A stretch of DNA of 64,000 nucleotides from assembly GCA_020073465.1 (NCBI GenBank), contig JAIQFC010000028.1:1-64000 (forward strand). The letters are read 5' to 3'. How positions within the stretch are numbered: position 1 is the stretch's first letter; the number at the start of each line of letters is the position of its first letter. A model generated the notes under the pieces. The model saw only the letters and a program-made list of their open reading frames with translations, was not told where the DNA came from and ran no database searches. The DNA comes from Terriglobia bacterium. Its GTDB lineage: Bacteria; Acidobacteriota; Terriglobia; Terriglobales; Acidobacteriaceae. Shown here in pieces: positions 14,785-23,874 of this stretch. The position numbers were made by a program, and so were the translations under genes.

Positions 14785-16035
14785 CTACGAAGTCACATTT
14801 TCAAAGCGGCGCACAACAGCCAGAATTTCCGGTTCCTGCAGAATGTGGTTGGATTCTTTGGCAGCTAGCAGGACGGCCTGTATGAGTTCATGGCTCGCCA
14901 CGATTCCCCGCTGGGATAGATAGAAGATAACGTTCGAACTACCCGACATGGGCCCAATCTCAATTTCCTGATTTCGTCCAATCAGGCTTGCCGGGACTCC
15001 TGAATAGACATGGTCGGTCAGCCAGCGATCTCCCTTTTTTTGCGCTTTGATGATGGCCGCCGCGTGGACGCCGGTGGCGGTGCGGAAGGCATCGCGTCCG
15101 ATGACCGGAGTATTCGCGGGAACTGGAACGGAGGTCGCCGCCGCAACCGCATCCACATACCCCTGCAGGGAACTGAGGTCGTCGTGCCTCATGCCGAGCA
15201 GGTTGAGATTGACCAGCAACTGTTCCATCGGGGTGTTTCCAACGCGCTCGCCGATTCCCAGCGCGGTGCCGTGCACGCGCGATGCCCCCGCCTCGATGGC
15301 GGCCAGCGTATTCGCCAGATCGAGGCCACGATCGCGGTGACCGTGCCAGTCGATGCCGAGCTCGGCCCCGGCTTCCGTCAGGAAGTTCTTGACCCACGAC
15401 ACCAGGTTCCAGACCGCCTCCGGAGTTGCAGCGCCACAAGTGTCGCAGAGACATAGACGCTTGGCTCCAGCCTCGATCGCTTCCGCGAACAAGATACGCA
15501 GGTGCTCCGGCGAAGATCGTACGGTGTCCTCAGTCACGTACATCACGTCGAGACCTTCCTTCACGGCAAAGCGGATCGCTTCCCGGGTGTGGCGCAGGAT
15601 TTGCTCGATGGTCCATTCCTCCGCGTACTGCCGGATGGGACTGCTTCCGATAAACAAACAAGCCTCAATCGGCACGCCCGTGAGTTGCGATGCCTCCGCG
15701 ATGGGACGAATGTCCGCCATCATCGTGCGGGCGGCGCAGTTGGGACGTATGTGCATCCGCCGGTCGGAGATCTCGCGGCAGAGTGCGAGTACGGCATCGC
15801 GCTGGCGGGCGCCCGCTCCGGGCAACCCGACGTCAACGGTTTCAATTCCGAGATTCTCCATAAGATGGAGAATCTCGACTTTCGCCGCCACTGGCGGATC
15901 GGTGACAGAGGGACTCTGCAGACCGTCGCGCAGCGTCTCATCGTCGAGCATGACGTGCGCTGGCCAGGAAGTACTCCGCGGTCCCGCGTCTGCCCAATCG
16001 AAAATAAGACCGTCGTTTTCCGCCGAGGTTCCCAT
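14785..16035 (-). CDS. DRE-TIM metallolyase-family synthase (2-isopropylmalate/homocitrate synthase-like)
   Basis: 416 residues. The signature DDETLRDGLQSP provides the DxTLRDG active-site motif. Further family features are CDTCGAATPEAV, HGHRDRGLDLANTLAAIEAG (metal-binding HxH), GIGERVGNTPMEQLLVNL and GVHAAAIIKAQKKG. These place it among acyl-CoA-condensing enzymes (LeuA, NifV, CimA, Re-citrate synthase) rather than true HMG-CoA lyases. It is the last gene of the bcr operon, 15 bp after the TPR gene. A Re-type citrate synthase would fit the anaerobic context, since it would use acetyl-CoA released by ring degradation, but sequence alone does not decide the substrate. Confidence 0.75.
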   Translation of the reverse strand: MGTSAENDGLIFDWADAGPRSTSWPAHVMLDDETLRDGLQSPSVTDPPVAAKVEILHLMENLGIETVDVGLPGAGARQRDAVLALCREISDRRMHIRPNCAARTMMADIRPIAEASQLTGVPIEACLFIGSSPIRQYAEEWTIEQILRHTREAIRFAVKEGLDVMYVTEDTVRSSPEHLRILFAEAIEAGAKRLCLCDTCGAATPEAVWNLVSWVKNFLTEAGAELGIDWHGHRDRGLDLANTLAAIEAGASRVHGTALGIGERVGNTPMEQLLVNLNLLGMRHDDLSSLQGYVDAVAAATSVPVPANTPVIGRDAFRTATGVHAAAIIKAQKKGDRWLTDHVYSGVPASLIGRNQEIEIGPMSGSSNVIFYLSQRGIVASHELIQAVLLAAKESNHILQEPEILAVVRRFENVTS

Positions 16036-16050
16036 GGAGAGTTCTCTCGT

Positions 16051-16797
16051 TTACCGGCGGGCTTCGGATGACGTCGGGTGCAACTTGCCAAACTCACCCG
16101 CTCGCCTCAGAAGCTCTTCCGCTCCGATCTTGTCGCCTTGCGCCCGATGGATCAGTGAAAGATGGAACAGGCTGCTGAGTTCGTGAACCCCCTCTTCCAG
16201 GCTCCTTTCGAATTCCCGGCGAGCGGTCTCGGTTTCGCCTTCCCGCTCGTGAATCACGCCCAGGTGATAGTGGGCCATTACATATTCGGGTGTAAGGGTC
16301 GCCGAAAGCTCAAAGTGCTCGCGGGCCTTTGCCAGTTGTCCCTGGTGAAACAGCGCCAGGGCGAGCCGGTAGTGGGCAGCGTTGTAGTTGGGATTGATGT
16401 CGAGACAGCGGCCGAAGGCGTCAGCCGCTTCCGGCATGTTGCCTCGGTGGTAGTAGGCAACCCCGAGGTCGTAATAGGCCAACACAAATGTCGTGGAGGC
16501 CTTCACCGCGCGCTGATAGTGTTCGATGGCCAGGTCCAGCAGACCTTCGTGGAACAGAAGATTCCCCAGTTGGTGGTTACCCAGGACGTGATCGGGTTCG
16601 GCGTCGAGCAAGTGCTGGAGTTCCTGCTGTGCTTCCCGTCCCCGTCCCTCGCGTTCGTGCACCAGGGCCAAAAGAAGCCGCTGGTCAATCGAAGCGTCGC
16701 GGAGAAAGCGCCCGCACTCGGCGCAGAATTTGTCTGCCGCCGTGCCCAGCCGCCCGCAGCGGGGACAACGTACAGAGCCATGAGTCGCTTCTGACAT
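16051..16797 (-). CDS. Zinc-ribbon TPR protein
   Basis: 248 residues. An N-terminal zinc ribbon (CPRCGRLGTAADKFCAECGRF, residues about 11-31) is followed by six or so tetratricopeptide repeats (for example AYYDLGVAYYHRGNMPEAAD, then AHYRLALALFHQGQLAKARE). TPR proteins are scaffolds; here a role in assembling or stabilising the reductase is possible but unproven. It lies between the GNAT and synthase genes of the bcr operon with gaps of 15-21 bp. Confidence 0.8.
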   Translation of the reverse strand: MSEATHGSVRCPRCGRLGTAADKFCAECGRFLRDASIDQRLLLALVHEREGRGREAQQELQHLLDAEPDHVLGNHQLGNLLFHEGLLDLAIEHYQRAVKASTTFVLAYYDLGVAYYHRGNMPEAADAFGRCLDINPNYNAAHYRLALALFHQGQLAKAREHFELSATLTPEYVMAHYHLGVIHEREGETETARREFERSLEEGVHELSSLFHLSLIHRAQGDKIGAEELLRRAGEFGKLHPTSSEARR

Positions 16798-16818
16798 ACG
16801 ATCCTCCTTACGAGCGCG

Positions 16819-17313
16819 TCATTCCACGCGCGTGGGGTCGAGCGCACAATCCAGGCAGAGACGGCGCGCCGGAGAGAAACCTTCTTTCTTGAAGAAAGCG
16901 AGAAGATCAAAATCATCCCACGATACTTCGGTGCGCAGCGTCGTAACCCTCAGAGCAGACAGGTTCAGCCGCAACTGCCGCAGCAGGGCTTTGCCTACGT
17001 GCTGGCCCCGGTTTGCCGGATCCACGCCAATGGCATCCAGCGAGGCCGTCGGCTCGCTGACTCCGTACTCCCCGTAGTAAAGCGATGCGATGGCGAATCC
17101 GACGACGTGCCCATCCATTTCCGCGATCAGCGAGACTTGCAGGGCCGCTTGTTTCACGGCCCGTTCTAACATCAGTTTGAAATAGCGGGGACGCCGCCGC
17201 CCGCTGGCTACTGCGTCAATCGCAACGACCGCCTCCAGGTCTTGCTCGTTCATAAGGCGCACCAGGGTGCTATCCGTTTCCAGGATTCCCGGTTCCAGAG
17301 GTTGGGTACTCAT
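16819..17313 (-). CDS. GNAT-family N-acetyltransferase
   Basis: 164 residues from ATG 17313 (GAGAGGAG upstream on the minus strand); a longer in-frame reading would overlap the SDR gene. The GNAT core is clear: LMNEQDLEAVVAIDAVASGR, then the acetyl-CoA-binding loop GVDPANRGQHVGKALLRQL (Q/RxxGxG/A type) and a C-terminal FFKKEGFSPARRL. Within a benzoyl-CoA operon, one candidate role is reversible acetylation of an acyl-CoA ligase, as described for benzoate-CoA ligase in Rhodopseudomonas. That is inference only; no ligase gene is in the window. Confidence 0.85.
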   Translation of the reverse strand: MSTQPLEPGILETDSTLVRLMNEQDLEAVVAIDAVASGRRRPRYFKLMLERAVKQAALQVSLIAEMDGHVVGFAIASLYYGEYGVSEPTASLDAIGVDPANRGQHVGKALLRQLRLNLSALRVTTLRTEVSWDDFDLLAFFKKEGFSPARRLCLDCALDPTRVE

Positions 17314-17326
17314 ATGGGCTCCTCTC

Positions 17327-18046
17327 TCAAACACTGCCGAGCGACTGTCCCCCATCGACGCGAAGGATCTGTCCTGTGATCTGCTGCGCCCCGGGTCCGC
17401 ACAGAAAAGAGACTGCAGCGGCCACGTCCGCAGGTTCGACGTATCTTCCCACCAGACTTTCCGCCAGGGCAGCGTCGCGCACCGCCTGTGGCAGGCCTTC
17501 GGTGAGCGGTGTGCGCACCCATCCCGGCTCGACGACGTTGATAAGAATCTTCAGCCGGGCAACCTCGCGCGCGACTGTCTTGGCCAGAGCGATCAAACCA
17601 GCCTTGCTTGCCGAATACGCGGAGGTGCCGAACTTTCCACGCGAACCATTGATGGAGCCGATGAGCACGATCCGTCCGCCTTCGCCGGTGCGCATCACAG
17701 GGATTGCATGGCGCAGCAAAAGGAAAGCCCCGCGCAAGTTAACGCTCTGCACAAAATCCCAGTCTTCCACAGCAAGCTTCCATAGAACCGCTTCGCGCGA
17801 GACTCCGGCCGCGTGTATGACCAGATCAAGGCGCCCGTACTTATGCTGCACCTCAGCGATCGCCGAAGCCACGGAACCGTCGTCCCGCACATCACAAGGC
17901 TGGAAGGGCGCAGTCCCGCCCGCCGGACGTGCCACATCCAGCGACACCGCGCACGCTCCTTGCTGCTCCAGGCACGCAATGATGGCCGACCCGATTGCGC
18001 CGGATCCACCGGTCACGACGGCAATCATGTTTTCGAGAGTTTTCAC
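17327..18046 (-). CDS. Short-chain dehydrogenase/reductase (candidate 3-hydroxyacyl-CoA dehydrogenase)
   Basis: 239 residues from GTG 18046, whose GTGA overlaps the bcrD stop. Classical SDR layout: nucleotide-binding TGGSGAIG near the start, IHAAGVSREA (NAG-like motif), catalytic Ser in LIGSINGSRG, YSASKAG with the catalytic Tyr and Lys, and a C-terminal VDGG. It resembles FabG-type 3-oxoacyl reductases. Next to oah, whose product is 3-hydroxypimeloyl-CoA, it is a good candidate for oxidising that intermediate to 3-oxopimeloyl-CoA. The substrate is inferred from context. Confidence 0.8.
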   Translation of the reverse strand: MKTLENMIAVVTGGSGAIGSAIIACLEQQGACAVSLDVARPAGGTAPFQPCDVRDDGSVASAIAEVQHKYGRLDLVIHAAGVSREAVLWKLAVEDWDFVQSVNLRGAFLLLRHAIPVMRTGEGGRIVLIGSINGSRGKFGTSAYSASKAGLIALAKTVAREVARLKILINVVEPGWVRTPLTEGLPQAVRDAALAESLVGRYVEPADVAAAVSFLCGPGAQQITGQILRVDGGQSLGSV

Positions 18047-18894
18047 GCCACCACCTCCGTGCGCCGCGCCAGGACGCGATGGCGGTACGCACCCCAAAGC
18101 GCGGCCCCGATCGCTCCTGCGTAGACCGAGTCTGGGTGAGTGAGCACGCGCATGACTAGCTTTTCTTCGGCGATCTTCTCTTCCAACGCACGGCACAGTC
18201 CAACATCAGCGGCCAGTCCGCCCGTGATCGCCACGTCACCGCATACACCGATCGAACGCAGAAGCTTCGTGTAGCGCCCCGCCATCGACAGGTGAATTCC
18301 TTTCAGGATGTCGCTGCGCGAAATGCCACGGCTCACCATGTTGATCACGTCGGTCTCTGCCAGCACGGCGCAGATGCTGCTGACCGATTCCGGATTCTTG
18401 GCTTCGCAAGACAGGGGTCCGACGTCCTCCAGCATGATGCCAAGGTAGCGGGCAACGTTCTCCAGAAACTGTCCTGAGCCGGAGGCGCACTGGCTGGTCA
18501 TGCGGTACGCCATTACGCGGCTGCGCTCGTCAATCCGCATGGCACGCGCGTGCAAGGCGCCGATGTCGATCACGGCGCCGGTGCCGGGCATCAGGAATAC
18601 CGCTCCGCGCGCGTGTGTCGTCATTCCGTAGAAGTGGCCACGGCGGAAATCCACCAATTCGCCTTCCCCGGTGCTCGCGGTATACGCGATCTCGCTCTGG
18701 CGCACTCCAGCCGCCTCCAGAGACGCCTCATAGCCTTCCCGAATCACTTTCCGCAGTTCGCGCCGGCGGATGCGCTCATTGTGCAGAGCCAGCACGCTCG
18801 CAGCCCCGTCTCCGGCAGTCTGCACCAGCGCAAACTTGACGGCACTCGAGCCCACGTCGACGCCTGCGGCGAGGATGCTCTCTCCAGCCTTCAT
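18043..18894 (-). CDS. bcrD: Benzoyl-CoA reductase subunit D (ATP-dependent, class I)
   Basis: 283 residues, the same length as Thauera BcrD. ASKHA-fold ATPase: phosphate-binding AAGVDVGSSAVKFAL at the N-terminus, PGTGAVIDIGA in the middle, and GGLAADVGLCRALE near the end. Cys residues in TSQCASGSGQFLENV and SSICAVLAETDV supply two ligands of the [4Fe-4S] cluster that bridges to BcrA. BcrA and BcrD hydrolyse ATP to drive electrons from ferredoxin into BcrBC. Its start overlaps the bcrA stop by ATGA. Confidence 0.95.
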   Translation of the reverse strand: MKAGESILAAGVDVGSSAVKFALVQTAGDGAASVLALHNERIRRRELRKVIREGYEASLEAAGVRQSEIAYTASTGEGELVDFRRGHFYGMTTHARGAVFLMPGTGAVIDIGALHARAMRIDERSRVMAYRMTSQCASGSGQFLENVARYLGIMLEDVGPLSCEAKNPESVSSICAVLAETDVINMVSRGISRSDILKGIHLSMAGRYTKLLRSIGVCGDVAITGGLAADVGLCRALEEKIAEEKLVMRVLTHPDSVYAGAIGAALWGAYRHRVLARRTEVVA

Positions 18895-20228
18895 GCCCCA
18901 TTCCTTCCTTCGGTGGCGCGCTGCGCGAATAACGCCGCCCCCAGGGCCCCGGTGTAGATGGACTCCGGAGAGATATTCAGGGTTCGCACGCCATAGTTTT
19001 GTTGGACCAGGCCTTGCAGGGCGGAAACCGCCGCGGGGTTGCGGGCCACTCCCCCGGTAAACGTGAATTCGTCGGAAATCCCTCCGGAACGGGCCAGTAG
19101 CGACATCGCCCGCAGCATGATCGCCCGATGCAGACCCGCCAGAATGTCCGGCCGCTTCTGCCCTAGAGACAGGCGATCCCGCAGCTCAGCTCCGGCGAAG
19201 ACCGTGCAGGTGCTGTTGATTTTTACGCTGCAGGTGCTCTCCTGTGCCAGCTTGCCGAGTTCATGCAAGCCGAGGTTCATCTCGTCGGCGATATAGCCTA
19301 AGTACCGGCCACACCCCGCCGCACACCGGTCATTCATCTGGAAACTCGTAACGATGCCAGTACGATCAACCTGAATGGCCTTGGTGTCCTGGCCACCAAT
19401 GTCGAGCACCGTGCGCGTCCCGGCAAACATTGCATGGGCCCCTAGGCCGTGGCAGAGGATCTCGCTGCGGATCTGTTCCTTTGGAAACGGAAGCCGTTGC
19501 CGGCCATAGCCGGTACCGGCCATTCCAAGCACCCGGATCTCGAGCGATCTCACCGATTCAACGGCGGAGCGCAGTCTTGTTTCCTGTTCGCGGATGTCCG
19601 CTGGCGCACTGGCCAGCGTCTGCTCAAGTGCTGGCCCGGCATGACGTTCAAATGCTCCTTCACCTGCCGCATTCTCGACCTCCAGGATGGCGGCATCGAA
19701 CAGGCCACACAGGACGTCAAAGGAAGCGCGCTTCGAGTCGCTGAACTGTTCCGCACACTGCATGTAGTCGGCTGCTGCCAGATCGCGGAAGAAATCGCTT
19801 TTCCGCACCGCCAATTCGCTGAAATGGCCAGGAACACGCGACCGCATCGCTTGGCAGATACGATTAAGCATTTCCTTGACGCTCTCCCGGGTGGGCGCGT
19901 AGCGGGGCGCATCGGCACAACGGTGCAGCGCCGTCTCCAGGAGTTCCAACTGTTCCAGGTGTTGCTGCTGGCGTAAATTGCGCACCAGAGATCCAATGAA
20001 CTTGTGTTCAATTCCTGAGAGTTCCGGATCGGCTGCCATGGCATGCCGCACCAGTTCAAATCTTGATTGCACGAGTGCTTCCTCGCGAACGATCTGGGAA
20101 GCGACTTCGTAGTTGCTGCGGGTGTTGGTGATGCCACGGCCAATGACCCGGCCTGTTCGATCCAGCGCAATGGCTTTGGTCGTGGTTGAGCCCAGGTCAA
20201 TACCGAGCAGAACCTCCACCACGCTCAT
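18891..20228 (-). CDS. bcrA: Benzoyl-CoA reductase subunit A (ATP-dependent, class I)
   Basis: 445 residues, normal for BcrA/BadF. N-terminal GIDLGSTTTKAIALDRTG is the first ATP-binding motif, TVLDIGGQDTKAIQVD the second, and FTGGVARNPA the adenosine motif. The Cys residues in NDRCAAGCGRYLG and NSTCTVFAGAE are the cluster ligands shared with BcrD. The longer N-terminal insertion relative to BcrD (about residues 50-240) is typical of the A subunit. Coupled by ATGA to bcrB upstream and bcrD downstream. It belongs to the same superfamily as the activators of 2-hydroxyacyl-CoA dehydratases, but the complete BCAD set makes the reductase assignment firm. Confidence 0.95.
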   Translation of the reverse strand: MSVVEVLLGIDLGSTTTKAIALDRTGRVIGRGITNTRSNYEVASQIVREEALVQSRFELVRHAMAADPELSGIEHKFIGSLVRNLRQQQHLEQLELLETALHRCADAPRYAPTRESVKEMLNRICQAMRSRVPGHFSELAVRKSDFFRDLAAADYMQCAEQFSDSKRASFDVLCGLFDAAILEVENAAGEGAFERHAGPALEQTLASAPADIREQETRLRSAVESVRSLEIRVLGMAGTGYGRQRLPFPKEQIRSEILCHGLGAHAMFAGTRTVLDIGGQDTKAIQVDRTGIVTSFQMNDRCAAGCGRYLGYIADEMNLGLHELGKLAQESTCSVKINSTCTVFAGAELRDRLSLGQKRPDILAGLHRAIMLRAMSLLARSGGISDEFTFTGGVARNPAAVSALQGLVQQNYGVRTLNISPESIYTGALGAALFAQRATEGRNGA

Positions 20229-21523
20229 GCCGTCACCTCAGCGACTCGCCTTTGTGCGAGCATCTGCATGTAGCTCTCGATGCGGTTCTTGATATTTGCC
20301 GTCGAGAAATATCGCGGATCTACGAGATCGCTCTCGATGAACCCGCCGGGCACACCCGTCCGCTGCTCGAGCTGCCGCAACATCAGCAACTGGCCGACAC
20401 TGAAAGAGTTGCAACTCTTGACACTATTGATCATGAAGCCATCGGCGCGGTATTCGCGGATGTAGCGTTCCAGCAGGTCGACACGCGCAGGCAGCCCCAG
20501 GTTGGTGTAACAACCCAGGCAGTATTCAGCCAGGCTTTCGAGAGGGCGGTTGGGATCGTGGCGGAACCCACGATCGTAGAGTCCACCGACCTTGGTATAA
20601 CTGCTGGCGACTACCACCGCGCCTTCGTCGTAGAACATCTTCCAGAACTCGCGGAAGCTGGTCCAGTTGGGCGGGCCTTCCACCACCAGGCGATAGCGCT
20701 GGCTTTCCATCGCGCCTTCAGGCGTGATGGGACCCAGTCCTGACCTGATCCGTTCCGCAATCTCCTCGCGCAGCACGCGGTAATACTCAACCCCCTCGCT
20801 CGTGCCTCGGAAGGCGGTGAATATTGGACCGATGTAGTACACGCCCCCGAAGTATGCGTCAATCGGTGAGGGTATGTTTTTCGCGCTCTCCAGCACCCAG
20901 ACGAAATCGTCCTCTGCTTTGGCGGAAAGAGCCAGCATTTCGGAAAGTCGCGCCTCATCGTACCGTCGGCCGCTGACTTGCTCCAGCTTCGGGATCACCT
21001 CGGTGCGCAACTGCTGCACCACGTAATCGACATGGTGTCGTTCAATGCGTCCGTTGGCCAGGTAGGGCACGTGCAGCATGGCCACCGGGCATTGATACTC
21101 CTGGCGCAGGAGTTCGAACCACTTGAGAAACGTGAAGCACCCGGTGTAGGAGAGCAGCAACAGGTCAGGAGTGGGGAGCTTTACACCCGTGGGACCAACA
21201 TTGCCCGACTTTAGCATGCCGATGTCGCACTTCACATAGGTGCAGACATCCTCGCTGTGCCCTTGCTTCTCCGCCTCCGCAATGTAGTTGGCGGAAAGCT
21301 TGCGCATACCGGACTGGAGTGCGTTGATCTCCGGCAGGATCGGCAGCAGATCGAAGGACCGCAGCAGTTCGGTCAAATTACCGGGAACAAACGTGGAGAC
21401 GACGCGTCTTCCCGCTTCACGCGCGTGTCCCAGAGATTCGTAGTAATCCCCGATGAGCTGCTTCTGCAGGACCATGCTCCGCTCCTTCTGCGCGGCCGAT
21501 TCCTGCACAGTGTCTCTGGTCAT
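20225..21523 (-). CDS. bcrB: Benzoyl-CoA reductase subunit B
   Basis: 432 residues from ATG 21523, which overlaps the bcrC stop by ATGA; the frame stays open further upstream but inside bcrC. HgdB/BcrB family: cluster-ligand Cys candidates in LLSYTGCFTFLKWF, AEYCLGCYTNLG and NSVKSCNSFSVGQ, with the late GVPGGFIESDLVDPRYFS segment seen in BcrB/BadE. With BcrC it forms the module that binds benzoyl-CoA and two [4Fe-4S] clusters and carries out the Birch-like reduction to cyclohexa-1,5-diene-1-carbonyl-CoA. Confidence 0.95.
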   Translation of the reverse strand: MTRDTVQESAAQKERSMVLQKQLIGDYYESLGHAREAGRRVVSTFVPGNLTELLRSFDLLPILPEINALQSGMRKLSANYIAEAEKQGHSEDVCTYVKCDIGMLKSGNVGPTGVKLPTPDLLLLSYTGCFTFLKWFELLRQEYQCPVAMLHVPYLANGRIERHHVDYVVQQLRTEVIPKLEQVSGRRYDEARLSEMLALSAKAEDDFVWVLESAKNIPSPIDAYFGGVYYIGPIFTAFRGTSEGVEYYRVLREEIAERIRSGLGPITPEGAMESQRYRLVVEGPPNWTSFREFWKMFYDEGAVVVASSYTKVGGLYDRGFRHDPNRPLESLAEYCLGCYTNLGLPARVDLLERYIREYRADGFMINSVKSCNSFSVGQLLMLRQLEQRTGVPGGFIESDLVDPRYFSTANIKNRIESYMQMLAQRRVAEVTA

Positions 21524-22689
21524 GCTTCGCTCCACAGCCGGATGGAATCCGAGAAGGTGCCCGCCTGCTCCCGGATGACGGCAAATTGTCCCGTATCCTC
21601 GGAGTACTTGAACTGGGTGTGGGGAATGTGTTCGCGCTCCAGGGCGGCGACCAGCATGGGTTGTTCCAGCAGCGCGGGATCGCAAAAACTGGGAGCGCAG
21701 AAAATAACGCCATCCGCACGATTCTGCCGCACGGCATCGACCAGCCACCGGCCCCGTTGTCCATCGGGTGCATAGCAGGAGGCCGTCGCCACGCTCTGCG
21801 TCAGGTAAGCCTGCGCCAGATTTTCGATCGCGTCCCCTTCTTCGGGTATCTCGCCAGTGAACCAGCGCAAGCCCAATAACAGGTCGTCATTCACGATCCA
21901 GCAGCCCGCGCGTTCCAGGGTGATGAGCAAGGCCAACGGAGGCTGTTCGCAAAACATGCCCGTCAGTACGACTCGGCTGCGATCCTCAGGAAGGCTCGAT
22001 CCCTGCGAGGCCATCTCCAGGTAGCGACGCAGCATCGTGGTGTGCTCCTCCGGCGGCAATACAGCGCCTGCGCGCAGGACTGCATAGACCTGCGAGATGG
22101 GATAAAGCCAGGGTGCTTCACTCCGTGCCTGGTACAGCTCCCGAATCGCGAGGCGGTTCTGGTTGTAGATCCGGATGCTGTTTCGGAGACTCTGATCGGC
22201 GATCGCTCCGCCCGCCAACCGCGTCATGTCGTCGCGGATCGCCGTCAATTCCCGCCGCCAGAATTCACCGCCAACCTGGGCATCATAGTTCTGGGGAAGA
22301 TCGACATAGCGCACGTAGCGCCCGGGAAAGAGCATCGTCCACATGCCGCTCAGGTTGCGGATGACATCACAGATCGAAGGGAACAACATGCCGTCCAGCA
22401 CATCGAGCCGTCCCGATAATGCCAGCTCGATCGTGCTGCGAGGAATGTGGCAGATGTAGCTCTGGAAGTAGGCGTCGCCCCGGATGATTTCCAGCCGGTC
22501 GCCGCCGCCGAAGATGCCGACAGGCAACATTCCTGCCGCGTGAATCAGTTCTCGTGGGACGTAAATTGGCAGATACCCGATCGCTCTGCGCCCGGGCGCG
22601 TAGGATTTCCATTCCGCGACTGCCTTGTAGTCAACGTCTTCGTACAAGGTCTGGGCGCGGCTGAGGATCTGCTCGAGCTCAGGATTCAC
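21520..22689 (-). CDS. bcrC: Benzoyl-CoA reductase subunit C
   Basis: 389 residues from GTG 22689, preceded by AAAGGAG on the minus strand; length close to Thauera BcrC. HgdB/C family fold with GYLPIYVPRELIHAAGMLPV near the N-terminus, LFPSICDVIRNLSG and TGMFCEQPPLALL as probable cluster-binding segments, and FCAPSFCDPALLEQPML late. A 78 bp gap separates it from oah, the largest inside the operon, so an internal promoter is possible there. Confidence 0.95.
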   Translation of the reverse strand: MNPELEQILSRAQTLYEDVDYKAVAEWKSYAPGRRAIGYLPIYVPRELIHAAGMLPVGIFGGGDRLEIIRGDAYFQSYICHIPRSTIELALSGRLDVLDGMLFPSICDVIRNLSGMWTMLFPGRYVRYVDLPQNYDAQVGGEFWRRELTAIRDDMTRLAGGAIADQSLRNSIRIYNQNRLAIRELYQARSEAPWLYPISQVYAVLRAGAVLPPEEHTTMLRRYLEMASQGSSLPEDRSRVVLTGMFCEQPPLALLITLERAGCWIVNDDLLLGLRWFTGEIPEEGDAIENLAQAYLTQSVATASCYAPDGQRGRWLVDAVRQNRADGVIFCAPSFCDPALLEQPMLVAALEREHIPHTQFKYSEDTGQFAVIREQAGTFSDSIRLWSEA

Positions 22690-22767
22690 GCGAGCACTCC
22701 TTTCTTCTCCCAGCAAGGCTCACGCTGGCGACTTGGCCATCGTGTTCGAAAGAAAGTTTCAGACTGC

Positions 22768-23874
22768 TCATCGTCCTGCCTTTGTCGTTTCCCGAACTGT
22801 CCAGGGTGCAATTTCGGCGATCAACTCCTCACTCCAGCGCACGCCCTCTGCCAGCCGCTGGCGCAACTTAACGAAGTCCACCTCGCGTTGCTGCCGCGTG
22901 CCGTAGTGGAAGGCGCGAAAACCGGCATTGGCCTCCGTCATCATGTTCAGCGCCAACCAGGCGCGGTTGGTTTCCCTGTTGCGGTCCCAATGTTCCAGCT
23001 TGTGCTTCCTCACACTTTCGACAGTCTTCGTCAGGCAATCAGGCATGGTATGCAGCAGCTTCGTGCAGAGTCCCTCGACCGCTTCATCCAGCAATGAAAG
23101 ATCAATGGTGCCTCTGGACATCAAAGCCTTCCCCGCCTCCCGGGCTTCACCAGTCTTCCAGTCTCCGAATACCAGCCTGCCAAATTCGTCGTACTCCCGG
23201 TCGGTCACGACCAGAGGGTTGGACACATATTTGCCATCAACCTTGAGTGCCGGAACAATCTGCGTGAGTCCCCCCAGACGATAGAAGCGGTGTGCGCTCC
23301 ACGGTTCGCATAGCGTGGCGCTGAGCATGGCGTGCTCGATGCCCACGAACATTGGCAGGAAGTCGGTGCTGCCGCCATCGGGCGCTGAACCGTGCCTCGG
23401 TCCGGCCTGGCCGAATACGGCAAGGTCGCTGGCTACGGAAAAGTCGCAGGCCATTCCAATCTCTTGCCCACCGCCGACGCGCATGCCATTCACCCGGCAG
23501 ATCACGGGCTTGTCACAACTCAGGACGGCGCTGACCATGTCGTTGAACAAGCGCATGTATTGCCGGTACTCGCCTGGCGCCCTGGCATACACCTCCGCAT
23601 ACTCGCGCGTGTTGCCGCCGGTGCAGAAGGCTTGTGTGCCCGCGCCCGTGAGTACGACGGCAACCGCCGCGCGATCGTTGCTGGCTTCGCGCAACGCAAG
23701 GATCACTTCCTTGATCGACGTCGTGGTGTAGCTGTTCAGCTCGTGTGGGTTGTTCAAGGTGATCCACACATTGTGCAGCCCGTTCACGTTCGAGCCGTCG
23801 CGATCGCGTACGGGCCTGCGCTCCAGCAGGATTTCGCTGGGAGAAAGCGGTTCGACCAGGTTGTGATCTTTCAT
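22768..23874 (-). CDS. oah: 6-oxocyclohex-1-ene-1-carbonyl-CoA hydrolase (ring-opening)
   Basis: 368 residues from ATG 23874 (ATGA overlap with had). A crotonase-superfamily member with the features that mark Oah/Bam[52 protein letters not shown], and [20 protein letters not shown]. The enzyme adds two waters and cleaves the ring to 3-hydroxypimeloyl-CoA; the bamA gene is widely used as a marker of anaerobic aromatic degradation. The oah/bamA assignment is firm at this level of motif match. Confidence 0.95.
   Translation of the reverse strand: MKDHNLVEPLSPSEILLERRPVRDRDGSNVNGLHNVWITLNNPHELNSYTTTSIKEVILALREASNDRAAVAVVLTGAGTQAFCTGGNTREYAEVYARAPGEYRQYMRLFNDMVSAVLSCDKPVICRVNGMRVGGGQEIGMACDFSVASDLAVFGQAGPRHGSAPDGGSTDFLPMFVGIEHAMLSATLCEPWSAHRFYRLGGLTQIVPALKVDGKYVSNPLVVTDREYDEFGRLVFGDWKTGEAREAGKALMSRGTIDLSLLDEAVEGLCTKLLHTMPDCLTKTVESVRKHKLEHWDRNRETNRAWLALNMMTEANAGFRAFHYGTRQQREVDFVKLRQRLAEGVRWSEELIAEIAPWTVRETTKAGR

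Noticed and set aside
14785..16035. HMG-CoA lyase
   Set aside because: The C-terminal GVHAAAIIKAQKKG and overall length fit the LeuA/homocitrate synthase branch of the DRE-TIM family better than lyases.
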